This document shows, piece by piece, positions 8,237 to 21,789 of a stretch of 64,000 nucleotides of DNA. Below the pieces are notes generated by a model. The model had not been told where the DNA came from. It saw only the letters and a program-made list of their open reading frames with translations, and did not search any database. This stretch comes from Drosophila miranda (lineage: Eukaryota; Arthropoda; Insecta; Diptera; Drosophilidae): assembly GCF_003369915.1 (NCBI RefSeq), contig NC_046676.1, positions 23,746,001-23,810,000 of the forward strand, in the 5' to 3' direction. The first letter of the stretch is position 1; each line of letters begins with the position of its first letter. The position numbers and the translations under genes were made by a program.

Positions 8237-10515
8237 AATGTCCGGAATGCTGCGACCAGTAGACATCTTTGACTCAGCCTCTCCGCCGCCACCGCCGCCG
8301 GCTCCGAGTGCCTTGCTCTTGGCACAGTTGACGTCGTGGAAGAGGTGCTCGCACAATTTGGGCTCCGAGTTGGAGAACTTGCCCAGGTCGGAGGCGGACG
8401 TGGAGTCCTTGCACAGATTCAGCTGCAGATCGCTGGCCTTGCTGAAAGACGTGGTCTGCAGCTGCGACTGCTGCTGCTGTTGCTGCTGCTGGCGATGGTG
8501 CTGCTGCGGCTGGTGCAGCTGGTGCATCTGGTGCATGTGGTGGTGGTAGGGAAAGTGGGGCAAGCTCTTTTGCATAGCGTTGAGGTTGCCCGAGCTGACG
8601 GTGCGCTCGAGTATCTCCCCCCAGTACTTCTCGGAGAGGCCTTCGATGTCGGGCCGCATTGTGGGGTACGCATCGTTGGCCGATGCCTGGTGCACGTGGC
8701 CGTGTCCGCCTCCCATCGTGCTCCGGATGCACTGCGAGGCACTGCGGCTCAAACTGTTGGCCCTGGAGCGGCCGCAGATGCCGAGCACAGAACCGCCAAT
8801 GGAACTGCCAATGCCACCGGCTCCAGTACCCAGTGCTCCGCTTGCCCCAGAACTGGTACCACCACCACCCCCCCCGTTGTTGCCGGGTGGCCGGGAGGCG
8901 GGCGGCTCCGGCGGGACAGGAAGAGTTGTGATTTCGAAATCGTTTGCATTGATGTGACAACAGGCTGATTTGTGCTCGGGCGTTTCCTCGTTGGGGAAGC
9001 ACTGAAACGGAACGGAACGGATCGAGAACCAAAATCAAAACGAGTGCGTCATAAATTTTCCTCGCTTAGTTTTTCCATGCCAAAAATTAATAAGGATTTT
9101 GCAACTTGCAACAAAATTCCCGCAAGGTTGTGCCCCCAAATATGAGCTATAAATTTTCCACAGACTGACCTCCAGTTTCGTCCGAGTTTAGAATTTCGAG
9201 CGGAAGTAAATCATGCAACTTGACTGCGCTTCCCCCCCAAATAGATGCATGGATGGACAGGACGACACAGGGTCATGGGGGGGGGGGGGGGAGTTGATGG
9301 GAGAGGGTCAGACGATGTAACTGCCGTTTTGGATTTTCTCGAACATAATTCAAAATCACTTTTCACAGTTCGTTATTGGTGCTGTTGCTGTAGCTGTTGT
9401 TGTTGCTGTTGTTGTTGCTGTTTCTGGGGATGTTTTGCTGCTGGAGCCTGAGAGTGAACTTCCTGTGTCTTACACCTTTTCCAGGAGATTTATGGTGAAG
9501 TTTCTCTGGTTGCCGGAAAGTTTATGCAGCTGCCCCAAATCACCCTCCCCACTCCCACCCTAACCGAAAATATGGAATCTGCAGAGTCCCGGATGCGCCT
9601 TTAGTTAGGTGTTTTGAAAGCAAGGGATAAGCAAATCAATCAATCAATCAGGACTTATGACAGCTTTTGCTAGCACACATCGGACAGCGAACATGTTTTC
9701 AGACTTCATAGATCTTACACACCAGAGGGTAGAGGCCATCCCAGGGCAGACACTTACTTTGTTTGGCATCAATTGACGACTCAGACGGCGGAAATCGGAG
9801 TTGAGGAGCCAATACATGAAGGGATTCCATAGACTGTTGCTCAGTGCTGTCCAAGTGACGACAAAATCAAGAAACGGCGGCAACTGCAGACAGAAAGAGA
9901 GGGAATAAAATCAAAGCTCATGCGACAGACGTGGCGTATGCGCAACATTCAACATTCATTACGTATGCGCCACGTATGTCGGACCGAGTATCAAAGGAAG
10001 GGAGGTACGATAGAGAGGGGGAGAACGCATAGGGAACCACTTGCCTTCGAGCCAGTGCATGCAGTGACTATCTCCTGTATGGTCCATGGCGTGACCATAA
10101 CAATGAATCCCAAAGAAATGGCGGCCATCGAACGTGACGTGGACCCTGTGGAGTTCTTCTCCTGGATGGGAACAATCTGGGGAATATTGGACAATGTAAT
10201 TAAAATTATCTGAGTACGCGTTCGAGAGAGTTGGCGAGAAGGTTGGTTCAGAGGGCGTCAGAGGGCGCATATTGATAGCGTTTTCAATTTGTTTGTATCC
10301 ACTATGCAGCCAAAGTTCATTTTATTTACTCTTAACTTAATCCCAGAACTCGGCTCCCGTCTACCCTTACGCTTACCTTTTTGGTAATCTTGTTTGTCAT
10401 GCTCGGCATCCCGGCCAGACCCATGCTCATCGCCATGCTTAGGTGGTGCCCCATCACGGGTGCCCCATGATGATGATGCGGATGGTGCGGATGATGCGAG
10501 TGGCCGTGGTAAAGG

Positions 10516-10547
<32 letters not shown>

Positions 10548-13500
10548 GTGGTGTTGATGCTGATGCTGATGCTGCAGCTGGAGCTGCTGCTGCTGGGCCG
10601 GATGGAGATGCGGATGCGGATGATGGGCGGCTGCCGTGAGGGGCATTGTCGGATCGTTCAGGCGGAACCGGCTCATGTGGAAGCTGGACCCATAGCAGTA
10701 CATCAGCACCATGGTGGTGGGGAAGTAGAGGGCGCATGTGGATAAAATTCTATACGACGGCTTGCTATAGAAGGGTTCGCAGGCCATTAGACCTGTATTG
10801 TTGAAGTAGTAACCTGTGTAGATGGTATATAGAATCGAGTGTGTGTGTAAGTATACATAGTAGAAGGCTGGCTAATGGCTAAACTCACCTTTGGGCAGCA
10901 CAAGAAAGCCAAATACCGTGAGACTGATGATCCAGGTTAAGCTCAATATGGCAACACAACCCTGCAACATACATGGATATACAAAAAAAAGATTGTGTAC
11001 TTACTAAGCTATTTGTTTTATTTGTTTTCATATCTTGTAGCCTCCTACGTTGGGAATTGTGACCACGTTTCTGATGCAAATTTTTTATGGTTCGGATATG
11101 TGGCATGGAAATATGTGCGCCAATGCAAAATGCAGCAAAACGTGCCACAGGAGCACTTTTATTTGTACTGACGGTTGCGAGAGATGTTTCTGTATAATAA
11201 TTAACCTCAATAGCAGACGCAACGGTCACTCCTCAATCAAACGAAACTGTTTCCAAAAATTTCACAAATGGAATTAAAAACTTTTGATTACTTGAAAAAC
11301 ATTGCCGCAAAGAGCACACCGACGGACAGAAGGCACACAGAAGGCACACAGAAGGCACAGAAGGTAGAGAGGGGCTTTTGGTAAAAGGCTGCCACAATCA
11401 TAACTGACTGACTAACTGACTGAGTGACTGAGCGAACTGGCGACCATTTGCCTGTCCCTCAGAATTGTTACAGCAATACACAACTGGAACTCGAAAATAT
11501 CTCGGACCCAGGGTCCATGATCCAGGATCCGGGGAGTGAAAAGCCAGAATGGAACAAAAAACTTTTCCGTTTTTCACTTTGGCCTGTTTTATTTAATTTA
11601 CCGCCCGTTATCGTTTACAAAACTTTTGTAGACCTCCGAATATCAACATTGAATAACCCCGAAAACTACCAGAAACTTGCATTTGCCCGAGTATAGTACT
11701 GCATAAAATTATATTATGAGGCAAACAGTTTTTGGCATCCACATCTACATTAATTGAATGCCACACTAGACCCATCGGGAGCACCGTTCGAGCATCGCTT
11801 TTCGATTTGTTTTGATTGGGACGCGAAAAAACGACAACTATTCTTGAAATTTCATCAGAGCGAAGAGAAGAACAAAAATACGCCTCTTAATGTTTATTTA
11901 AAGAGTTCCTTCCATTCTGTTTTTCTTTTTCCAAACAAAAAGTTCTGTGTTTATGGCACTTTTAAAATTATGAAAAATGAAAAGTTTAAAGTTTTTGCAG
12001 GCTTTTTTTAGGTTCTGCCTCAACATTCAGGAACCATTTATTAGTTTTCGACATGGAAAACTCATATAATGGCGAACGGGGCGTGGCAGTGCGCCAATTT
12101 TGGTCACTTCGGGTCTCCATTTTCGCATGCCAGGCAGCAAAACGGAACCAAAAAATTCCGAGTGCAAGGCAATTTTATGTAAATATTTGCAACAAACATT
12201 ATTTCATTGGCTGGTCCTTCAATTTATTATGCCTACGATATTCGGAGCAAAAACATTAAAGTGCGGATTGGATCTTTAATTACAGTCCTGGGAAGAACTG
12301 CATCTGACGGCAGTTCCATTTGTGCACATTTCCGAATAACAGTTATGAAAAATTGTACAAATTCTTGAAATATTTGCTATCGTTGTATTTGCTTTAAGGG
12401 CTTCCTTTTTTATTTATTTTTTAATGGTAATTAACGCTTGTTGGCAAAAGCATTTTTCCTCTCTTTTTCAGAGTGGGGCCTCATAAATTATGATGTAAAA
12501 GTGGAAAAGGGAAATAGAGGGAGAGTTGGATGCTGCCCCGTTTGCTGCTCTTTGGCTGTTTGGCTCTTTGGCGCTCTGCCTGCGGTTTCAGCGGGAGGTG
12601 CCGCTTCATTTGCCTGCTTTCCATGGGGCCTTGGGTCCCGGAGTTGGCTGTGGTCCTCGCACTTAGCCAAAGTCAATGCGCGTAAAAAATCACCCGCCCT
12701 ACTGTTCGCCTCCTTCGTTTGTTTATCTCTTTTTTATACACTTTTCGAATGTCTATTGGGTTCCGGTTTCTATTTTGCTGGCTCTGCTCTTTCATTCTCC
12801 CATTCTCTATTTCTCTCTTTCTCTCTTTCGGCTTGGTCTGTTTGTTTGTTTTTTTTTTTAATGACTGGCAAGGAGCTTAAAGCCCATTATCCTTATTTAT
12901 GCCTGCGTAATTGGCTCCTAGAAAGCTGTTGTTGTTGATTTTTATTGGCGCGTGATTTCTTGTAATTTTTTGTAATTTTGTCAACGTTTTGCTTTTGTTT
13001 CGCGTTGGCTTCGTTTTTGTTTCGCCTTCGCTTCGTTTCGTGTTGCGGATAAATCGCTATCTCGAGGATAGCCCGGATCCGTGCCTTATCTGCAGCTGCA
13101 GCCCACACACTTACCTTCTTGCTGGAGTGCTGGTAGTAGCGCCGCGGATGCAGCGCACACATGTAGCGGTCGACGGCCATGCAGACGAGTATCACGGCGC
13201 TCTGCTGCGAGAGCGCCCCGCGCAGCAGGGCCTAAGGGAAGCGAAGAGGCGAGAGGTTAGATGGTTTTGAGTTTTATAATGCAATATATTTATAGTACAT
13301 AGAAATTGCACGTTTTTTCCTTTCGCATTTGCAAGTACCGCGGAAAAACTGATGAAAATACTTGCACTGGAATTTGCTCATCCTTTCAGATACCCGCACC
13401 ATACTTCTGTGATGTGGAGCGGATTGTTTGGGTTTTTGATTGTATTGACCATAACGCCAAAAGCCATACGCTTTGCACACACAAATCGCATCCCTAATTG

Positions 13501-14074
13501 CCTGTAGCTGTGTCCTCTAATTACCCATCACAGGACATTGTGTGGCAGTGGGTTAATTGGCCGCGCTTTACAGCACATTATTGTATTTCCGACCATCTCC
13601 ACCTGTTGTTGGTCACTCGCTCACTCATTCACTCACTCACTCACTCACCTGTATCTGACAGAAGATCTCGCCATATGGCCAGCAGTGGAACAATGCCGGC
13701 ATTAGCCCAAACGGTGTAATTAGCAGACCAATTGTCAGGTCATTCAGTGCCAGAGAGGTGAGTAGATAACGTGGCTTAAATGGTACATAAACGGATTATT
13801 TGGGTGTGCCACAGGGACGGAGGGATGGAGGGACATGGACATGGACCCTCACCTGTTGGTGAATGTAGGCGGCATAGCGACGGTTGTTTATGACGAAAAT
13901 GACCAGACAATTGGCACCGATGACGCCCAGTGTGAGGACCAGAATGAGGACCGCCTCGATGGTCTCCGCAATGCCGATGTGCGCGATGAAGTTGTGGCCC
14001 GAGTAGCGGGGATGCGAGCAGCTGGAGTTCTTCACTGCGGGTGCAACCAGTAGTGTGCCGGTCTTCAGATCCAT
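8234..14074 (-). CDS. CG13579: Class A orphan G protein-coupled receptor, CG13579-like
   Basis: Eight coding exons: 14074-13853, 13774-13649, 13231-13115, 10961-10889, 10813-10377, 10176-10045, 9883-9758 and 9001-8234, giving 666 residues. N16 is a glycosylation site. TM1 is about 39-62, TM2 79-103 (D86), TM3 113-138 with DRY at 137-139, TM4 157-177, TM5 201-222, TM6 341-365 and TM7 370-395 with NPFMY at 389-393. C113 and C191 can form the usual disulfide. The CWxP motif of TM6 is replaced by VMVTP, which is unusual. Loop 3 (about 225-340) and the tail carry Gln/His tracts encoded by CAG/CAT repeats, and the tail has a poly-Gly run. Intron 6 is GC-AG. A spliced non-coding 5' exon is implied by the acceptor at 14082. 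The ligand is unknown. The orthology to CG13579 is from memory. A 66-codon extension follows the stop. Confidence 0.85.
9277..9291. repeat. Poly-G run in a GPCR intron
   Basis: Fifteen consecutive G within intron 7, near a (TGTTGC)n-like tract at 9376-9425. It is prone to length error in assemblies. Confidence 0.8.
9884..10044 (-). other. GC-AG intron of the GPCR
   Basis: Exon 6 ends ...TCG AAG and is followed by GCAAGT (10044-10039), the classical GC-AG donor consensus; the acceptor is CTGCAG at 9884-9889. Only this donor keeps phase 0 into TM7 (LPPFLDFVV). The nearby GT (GTGGTT) would shift the frame. Confidence 0.7.
10962..13114 (-). other. Large GPCR intron 3 (2.15 kb)
   Basis: Donor GTAAGTGTG and acceptor ATGTTGCAG, phase 0. 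It holds a 12-bp tandem repeat (agaaggcacac, about 11327-11365) and AT-rich sequence. Open frames at 11424-12938 show no protein-like conservation and are not called. Confidence 0.7.
13232..13648 (-). other. GPCR intron 2 (417 bp)
   Basis: Phase 0 intron between the TM2/TM3 exons, with donor GTGAGTGAGTG and acceptor CTTCCCTTAG. It contains a (TCAC)n tract next to the donor. No gene is seen inside. Confidence 0.7.
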
Positions 14075-17000
14075 CGCAAAGCTGAAAAGATGGATGAGAA
14101 TGGCTGAAAAACTCTAGTCTGCAATACTCTGAAAGGGGCTTAAATATTGCCTCGCGCTTAGTTCGTATTTGATTGCCTTTTCGGCCCCGAAAGGCACAAA
14201 AGCCAGCCGTCGAGCGGGCGAGCGACGAGCGATGCGCCTTCCGTATCCGTTCGCCGCGTCGTTGCGTTTCCCCTTTTTCCGCAGCGAGAAATGCAAAATG
14301 GCGACAATTTGTTACGCCATAATCAAGTCAAAGCATGTGAAAGCGACGCCGCACGCTGACAATTTATCAGACAGAGCGGAGTAGAGCAGAGCAGGACAGA
14401 GAATGGCGGATAGGATGCGGGCCCGGTCCTGCGGCCGGTTCTCGCATGACGTCGATGACATCTACACGAAACCGCAATGTTGTCACTCCAAAGAGCAGCC
14501 ACAGCACTCGGTCTCTGCAGCAGGAACAATGGCGAACAACGGCCCGGCCCGTCCCCCAATATGGCGGCACTTCCTTCCTGGCCCAAAAACAGCACACTGA
14601 CATAATGAAACTTAACAGGATAATTGGATGAGTTTGAGAGATCCCTCGGGTTTCGTTTCGCTCCTCCGTCTTTGTTTTAGTACTCATTCGCGATAAATCA
14701 AAAGAAAACTCGCATCACCCATCCTCCCATTCTCTCTTGCTCCCTGCCTGCCTGCCTGCCTGCCGGTCCATCTGTTTTGCCTGCCTGCCAGACGTTGATG
14801 TTGATGTCTCTCTCTCTCGATCTCCCTCTTTGGTGGTACGTATACGTATCTCTTTGCGGACCTATATCTCAATGGTTACGTCTTCGTCTCTGGAATGACA
14901 CTGAGAAATGTTTCGGGGAAGAGCTTTAAAGAACAGCTTTCACTCTGTCGCTATTTGCATCATTTGTTTGTTGTCGCATTCCTTATTAAGTTTCGCCACG
15001 CATACGCATATACACGTCGCACAGTCTGCTTCTGCCGTATCCCAGAGCTCCAAGGATATGGGCGGCGCGCCTTGATTTATAGTGCCTCGTCGGCCGTCTG
15101 TGGGTCGCCAGAGAGTCGGCCGAGAGTCGACACAAATCACCGTATGATATATAACCGAACTGGAAAACATTAAGCCCCTTCGACTAGTGGATTTAGTACG
15201 CTAATGTGGCGGTGGGGGTGCTCCCTGCGCTGTCCGAGAGATTGTCCTATCCGCACTATTAAGTTATCTGTGGCTCATAACTTAACCCCAGCCTTGGCCT
15301 CAGCTTCAGCTTCAGCTTCAGGTTTTTCCATTATCAAAGCGGTGATAAATCTTCAATTTAGTCTGAATCAATTAGGGATTTGGAAGTGGCTGAGGTAGCA
15401 GTTCTCCCATCGAAACAGGACAGTATGTGTGTGTGTGTGTGTGTGTGTGAGTGGGAAAACCAATTTCAATTTTCAGAGTAATGAAAATGGGGACATTCGC
15501 TTAATTCCTCGTATTGTTAAGTCTGGCGTAATCGAAGAGTTGCAACTGCAACCCGAAACCGAAGCACACACACGGAAATAGAGCAGAAGTCCTTTCCAGC
15601 TGCTGCGCTGATGGGGGAAAAGGAAACCGAATCCAGGACTCAAATGCCAGACCGCGTAATTGTTTTAAAATTCACAGCGAAAATGGCAATGAAACGCGGA
15701 GGAAGCGCTAACGGCGCCATCATCATCGTAAAAACCCAATGGAAACCCATCGATGGGTCACGTGGCAAATGCCATTAAAATAAACGAAATTTCCATACGA
15801 AATTTGAGGACAGTGCGGCAACAGCAGCAGTGGCAGTGCCAGTGGCAGTGGGAGTGGCAGTGGGAGTGGCAGTGGCAGCAGTGGTTACAATGTTTCATAG
15901 AGGAGACGGAGAATCGACAAAAGACAAATGCAGAATAAATAATTTAGTTGCCGGATTAGAGAGCCGCAATCCGCTTTTGAATTTACACTCAAGTTACTTC
16001 CATTAGTGGCGTTGAACGGCAGAACTATTGCATATCATTAGGAGCCGCAGCAACATCACCAGCAGCAGCCGCACTTGCTGATGCAGCAGACACGCCATGC
16101 CATGCCACGCCACCTCACACCACCCATCGTGCCGCCCACACAGCGCCCACGGGAGCTCTCGTTGCCTGGCATAATCCGGGCTTTAAGTTATAGCAGTAAC
16201 TTGGCACGGGCTCTGGCACCAGCGGATGACAACTCGCTTCGCTTTAGCCGCTTTATTGTTGCCTGCCAAATGATAAAGAAATAAAAGTCCTACCTCCTGC
16301 GCATAGGAGTGGACTGCAAGGACTTGTTCTCCTGCCCGAATTTCGGCTGTGCATAAAAAACAATGGCCACCAGGAGCCACCGGAGCAGGAACACGGCACG
16401 GACGCACACTGCAGCATGTGGGACAGGAAGGAAGGACACCGATTCGGAATTCACCCAAGGGATGTGTGTGTGGGTGTGTGTTTGGGGGTCCTCTATGCGT
16501 GCGTGTTAATGCACAAAACCCCCCGAAAGGAGGCAACTCCTGCCTGACGATGCATTTCATTTCATGCACATTTACACGCAGCTCCTGCAGAAGGACCATA
16601 TAAGGTTGCTGCTCCTGTTTTGTCCTTAAGCCAACGCTGACAGGCCACAATGTGCGTGTGGCACAGAGTGTGTGTTTCAGATGCAAATCTGCTGGCAACG
16701 AGCTGCTTTTTTGCAGCATGCAACCAGCTCTCTGGCTTATTTATAAGATTTGCCCGCCGGCAGCACACTTCGCACATGGGTCAAAGCTGATTCAGTTTGA
16801 CAAAACGCCCAAGTCGGAGACGGGGCCAGAGGCAGAGACAGAGACAGAGCCAGGAACAGAGCACGAGCCACACCCGTTGACTGATTGCCCTGGTTTGTTG
16901 GGGCATGGCAAGTGCTTAGAGCGAATTTGTGGTCGAGTGCAGAGTCTGCAGAATCCAGAGACCATCCAGCATGCAGCATCCATGCAGCAGCCAAGGATGG

Positions 17001-18186
17001 AGCGCATTCAGCCGAAGAATGAAAGGCAATGGCGTAAATCCACTAGTTATTGCCACAGATTGCCTTGGTTGGGTTTTTCGAGGTTCGAGGTTAATTAACT
17101 TCATTGAAAGGCAGTGGCACCAGGCATCGCAACACAAGCAGCAGATGCGCTAATTGATGTCCTCCTGCCACTGATCCTGTCACTGAAAAGTGGAAATTTA
17201 TTCGAGGCCAACCTGTCGCACTCGAAATGCGAAATGCGAAATGAATTTTCCCCAGAAGATGTCGTTTCACGTGTCAACAGTGGCTGCCAGAAGTGTGTGT
17301 TTACTTTTGAATAATAAGCATTTAATTTCTGAAGACAGCTTGCCTTGGCAGATGGTTGATACTTCAACGATAAATATCTGACATTCCACCCTTGGAATTC
17401 CAATTAAAACTCACTTCATTTGCTCAAGTGTGTTAATTATTAATACTTAAATATATTGCACAACTACATATGTACATTCTATTATCTGCACAGGCTCCTT
17501 AGGCCAACGAAAGCACTTCCTTTGGCCTCCTGCCACGCGTTTTGCTCATACGAAAGGTTTTCATTTAATATTCCCCCTCAATTACAACGTACGTGAAAAC
17601 TTTTGACAAGCAGCTCCTTTGTGCTGCAGTCGATGCAAATTAACCAACATTATGTCTGCATAATGGCAGTACGTGCCCTTATACCTCCCCCCTCCCCCCA
17701 CCCCCCCTTCCACCTTTTGCATTGCCTTGTCGCGGGGCGGCACATAAATCAGGCTTAATGTGAATTATTGATTCAGATTCAATATAATCCAAATATAGTA
17801 ATGCAGATTAAAAGAATTTGAATGGGAGCTCAAGCTTCCGCTCCAGACACTCGCCCACCCACCCACTAGGCATGCCAAGGGAAGCACGCCTCCGCAGGCA
17901 TGTGGGGATATAGGCCTCCGCCATTCACACACACACAAGGAACACATAAATGGGGGGCGGGGACTGGGCTTAAAAGTTGTTTAACCCAAAAACGGTGCAA
18001 ACGGAATTTAATAAATACGTGAACGGCATTTGTGATTCTGTTTCGCTCGCTAAAAGCTGCTAAAAACAAAAAATAAACGAAGAACTTTCCAAAATAATCG
18101 CCCGCTTGGCTGCAATTAAAGAGCTTCCCGCCGCAGCCATAAACCGAATCCCCAAAGAACCTTTCTCCGCTCTCCTTTTCAGCTTG

Positions 18187-18195
18187 TGCGTGTGT

Positions 18196-18229
<34 letters not shown>
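18187..18229. repeat. (GT)n microsatellite
   Basis: Nearly pure GT run, interrupted once by TA. Confidence 0.9.
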
Positions 18230-18231
<2 letters not shown>

Positions 18232-21200
18232 GGAGGAACTTTTCCGTTTGCCATATGCGTTATCACGTACACATAAAAATGGCGTAAATGTTTTCGAAAG
18301 TTGCATCAAACTTGCTATGAAGTATGCGCCACACACACCAAAATCGCATGAAATCAGCAGACAATGGACCATGGAACCCATTCCCCCTCCCCGATCACCC
18401 ATCACCCAGCCCCCTGCCCACAAACAGAAGACAGCCATACGATGTGCAGGGCACGTTTAAAAGTCAAAAGAAATTAGAGGCAACATTTGAAGGTTTCTTG
18501 GAGGAGAATGGAAGAAGGAAATTTACAAGAAATGTGATAGGAATACTGCAAACATTGAAAAGGGGTGTGTGGAGAGAGCATCGCTTTTCCATATGTCTCC
18601 TGTTCGTATCTATCGAAACTGCAGGCCTTTCTATACTACTCCCTCTACTCTCTAACTATGTAATTTCCTTAGATCTCATTTCCATTACATTATTAATCTG
18701 GTTCTTTGCTGCAGTGGGCGAGTGTCCTTGTCTTTGGGCCGCATGGGTGGGGATGGGTGGGGTTACACATGTTACGTTTTCAAGTACGAAATAAGAGGGG
18801 CTTCCTCTGATGGTCTACTTTTCCAGGCTCCCTCCCTCCTGCTGTGGCTTGTCTGCCTTTGGCGGCAGGTGCATGCCACATGCTGCATGGTGCATGGGAA
18901 GGCGGCTGCAGAGGCTCAGTTGGACCGTGTTGTGTAGTCGGTGCATGTAATTATAGTAAGCCTTTTGGCGTTTTTCGATTCGAGACTTTGAAGTTCCTGT
19001 TTGACGAAAGACCAAAAGAGATTATGGCCAACGAGGGATGGGGATGGGGATGGCGATGGGTATGGGGCTGGAGGCGGGATGCGGGATGCGTGATGAAAGT
19101 TGTAGTTAATTAGTGCTCAATCGGAAGGTGTTTGCCATTCAACTTGACTACGGGGCCTCAGATATTTATGCAAAGAGACTGGCGCCCAGAGCGAGTTCTC
19201 ATTAATTATTTGGATTGATGTACGGATGCCCCACACCTCCAACTTCTATTACCATTACTCCCACTCATGACGATCATGCGGATTATGCCGTAGGGGTCCT
19301 AATGATGCCTGATTGGATGCGTCCTCTTAGACACACTTGGCGGTAATCACGACATCCAGCGCCGATGCACAGACTTTAAGTCGGAGGCTCAAGGACCTCG
19401 TGTAATTGATGTTTAATTGGAAAGTAATTAAAATTAATAATTCATTAAATGTGAGTGGAAAATACCAGCTGGCTTTTGTTGCCTGGAACAATGGAGGTCT
19501 TTCCGCGCTTTCCCCAGAAACAATGGACATAGTTCCATGGAACCGAGCCGAACAATGCATCGTCGCATACGCCATATTTTCACTGGTCACGATATAAATA
19601 TTTGTTTTAATTACTTTTGGCATTGAAAAGGAGTTAAAAGAACGAAATATTGCGGACACCGTGACCGGGACTGGGTAGGACACTGTTTCTTCGCTTCTTT
19701 GATTCCCAGATCCAATGTGTGGCAATCAGTGTCGCATATGTATATGTATGTTCTTCTCTTCCTTAAACGACTCCCCATTTGTAACTTTTGGCAGCAGTTT
19801 TAATCACAGCCGCTATGGAACTCATTAAGGGCAACACATGTTGAACGAGCGGGCATGTTGATGAATGCCCCAAAATGAGGCAACCGGGCAGACCATTACT
19901 CATCCGAATGTGCGGCCCAAAATGGACATGATTCCGCCCGACTGTGCGAGTATGAAGGCAGTTTGCAACTCACTTAACAGATCATTTATGAGACCTGCCT
20001 GACAATTTTAATGTCAGCTGCGTTTTCAGCGAATTAAAAGTTTAACAACAATTTGTATTGCTATTTCGCTTCTCGTGTTTTGGTGGTTGTATCATAGATA
20101 TGTACATATAAGCTGGGAGGACAGATGACAGACCTAAAATCCGCTTTGCAACCAATTTTAATTCCCAGCTAATGAGCCCACACAAAGGAGTGGTATCATT
20201 GAGTCTCATGTTTTCCTATCGAATTGCGTTTTCCCCATTTGCCAACAGCCATTTTGATAATGCTCAAGTGTCTGTCGTCTATGAAAACAGCCGCAGGACT
20301 GTGCACACTCGTACGATAGTATGCAATTTCACGTCTCATCTCGCGCCAGACGTGGCCGGGAGACAGCTGCCTGATGAAGACATCTGCGAAGGCGTATCTG
20401 TATCTGCATTTCAATTAGGCCTTAGGGTTCGTCTGATCCCTGATCCCTGCTCCCTGTTTCTGTATGCTCCCGCAGTTGACTTCAAGCCGATGAGCTGCGC
20501 GGCCATTCACAGTCCGCTGGAGTAGATGCAATGCAAATTTATTCGTTTTTTCATTATTAATAACTCTCGAATATTCATTAAAAGTCAACAATTTGCAGTA
20601 TTCCGCATGCGTGTTCTGCGATGGGCTCGGATTAAAGCGAATCGAATAAATTAAATGTCATCATGTGCTCTCTCGGCGCCCTCGTTGCCGTTTTGGTCAC
20701 TTAATCACGTTATTGGCGCTTTAAGAGCGCTGCCAGAATGTCCTCCGGGTACTCCATTGAACCGTAACGGACGTGAATCGAACAGTCTCAGTAATCCGAA
20801 CAGATCTGATAGCCTGATAGTCCTGTTGATACCCTGCACTGACGTCGCGCTGGTTGCATTCGTGTAATTGTAGCTTTTGGCGGACTGAATGGCCATTGAA
20901 AGCTACAATTGACAGCCGAATAGAGCCCATTGTTTGGTATTTATTTTTGAAAAGAACCCCATATTTGGTGAACGGATTTTGTGAAGGAAAATGCATAAAT
21001 ATTTGCGCCTCATTAAATACTGAAATGGCCCAACAAAGGCCAACAAACATATGTTACTCCCGACCAAATGTATGTGTGGCTGGGCGGATGTGTGGATGTG
21101 TGGATGTGTACTAAATAAAGCATAAAGCCGCGAAACAAATGCCTTTTACTGCACCCAAACGCCCCCGAAAGCAGTGTTGGTTCTAGCGACGGGGCAAACA

Positions 21201-21741
21201 CAAAACAAACACGAATACAAATACAAATACTTTGTGTTCTTCTGCAATTTCCTGTCTCGCCCCAGGGGTCCCATGTGCCACAGTATACGAGTATTGTTTG
21301 CATTTGGCACAATAAATGAATGATGGCAACACGTCGCGGGCCGTGCGATATTTAATTGCCATTATCGTTTAATTTTTGTTGCTGAAATATTCCGTGGCTC
21401 AAGTACATTGCACATCAAATGTTCCCCAAGCGAAAAGCCGCCAGGACAGGACGGGCGCCTAATGAAGCAATCCACTGTCAAAGGATATACGGATGGGCGG
21501 GTGCATTGACGGAAAACCCAGCAAACCACTATCCTGGAAAGCAGCCCCCAATTACTGTGCGCACAATGAATGCCCCCTGATCCGCATTTGGCCAAAACGT
21601 ATTTGCAAATGCGGCCAATACTTGATTTGTTTGCTTTTCCCTTTCAGTTTCCATTTGAAACGAGCTTCGACCGTGTAATCGCCAACAGTTTAATCGCCTT
21701 TTTGTCCATGTGGGGGTATATGTACAGTGATAATAACATGG

Positions 21742-21743
<2 letters not shown>

Positions 21744-21774
<31 letters not shown>
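21744..21774. repeat. (CA)n microsatellite just downstream of the roadblock-like gene
   Basis: Pure CA run about 15 bp beyond the stop codon, so it probably lies in the 3' UTR. Confidence 0.85.
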
Positions 21775-21776
<2 letters not shown>

Positions 21777-21789
21777 TGTACGAGTATTA

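Larger units (their letters stand above)
14082..21789. other. 7.7-kb region upstream of the GPCR coding exons, no gene
   Basis: A good acceptor (CATCTTTTCAG, 14082-14092 minus) directly precedes the GPCR start codon region. At least one non-coding 5' exon and an intron should therefore lie in this stretch, although I cannot place the donor. The region has microsatellites: (GT)n at 15425-15449 and 18187-18229, (CA)n at 21744-21774, and a (GGCAGT/GGGAGT) tract at 15825-15880. I see no RNA gene and no coding exon. The open frames are low-complexity or unsupported. Confidence 0.5.
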
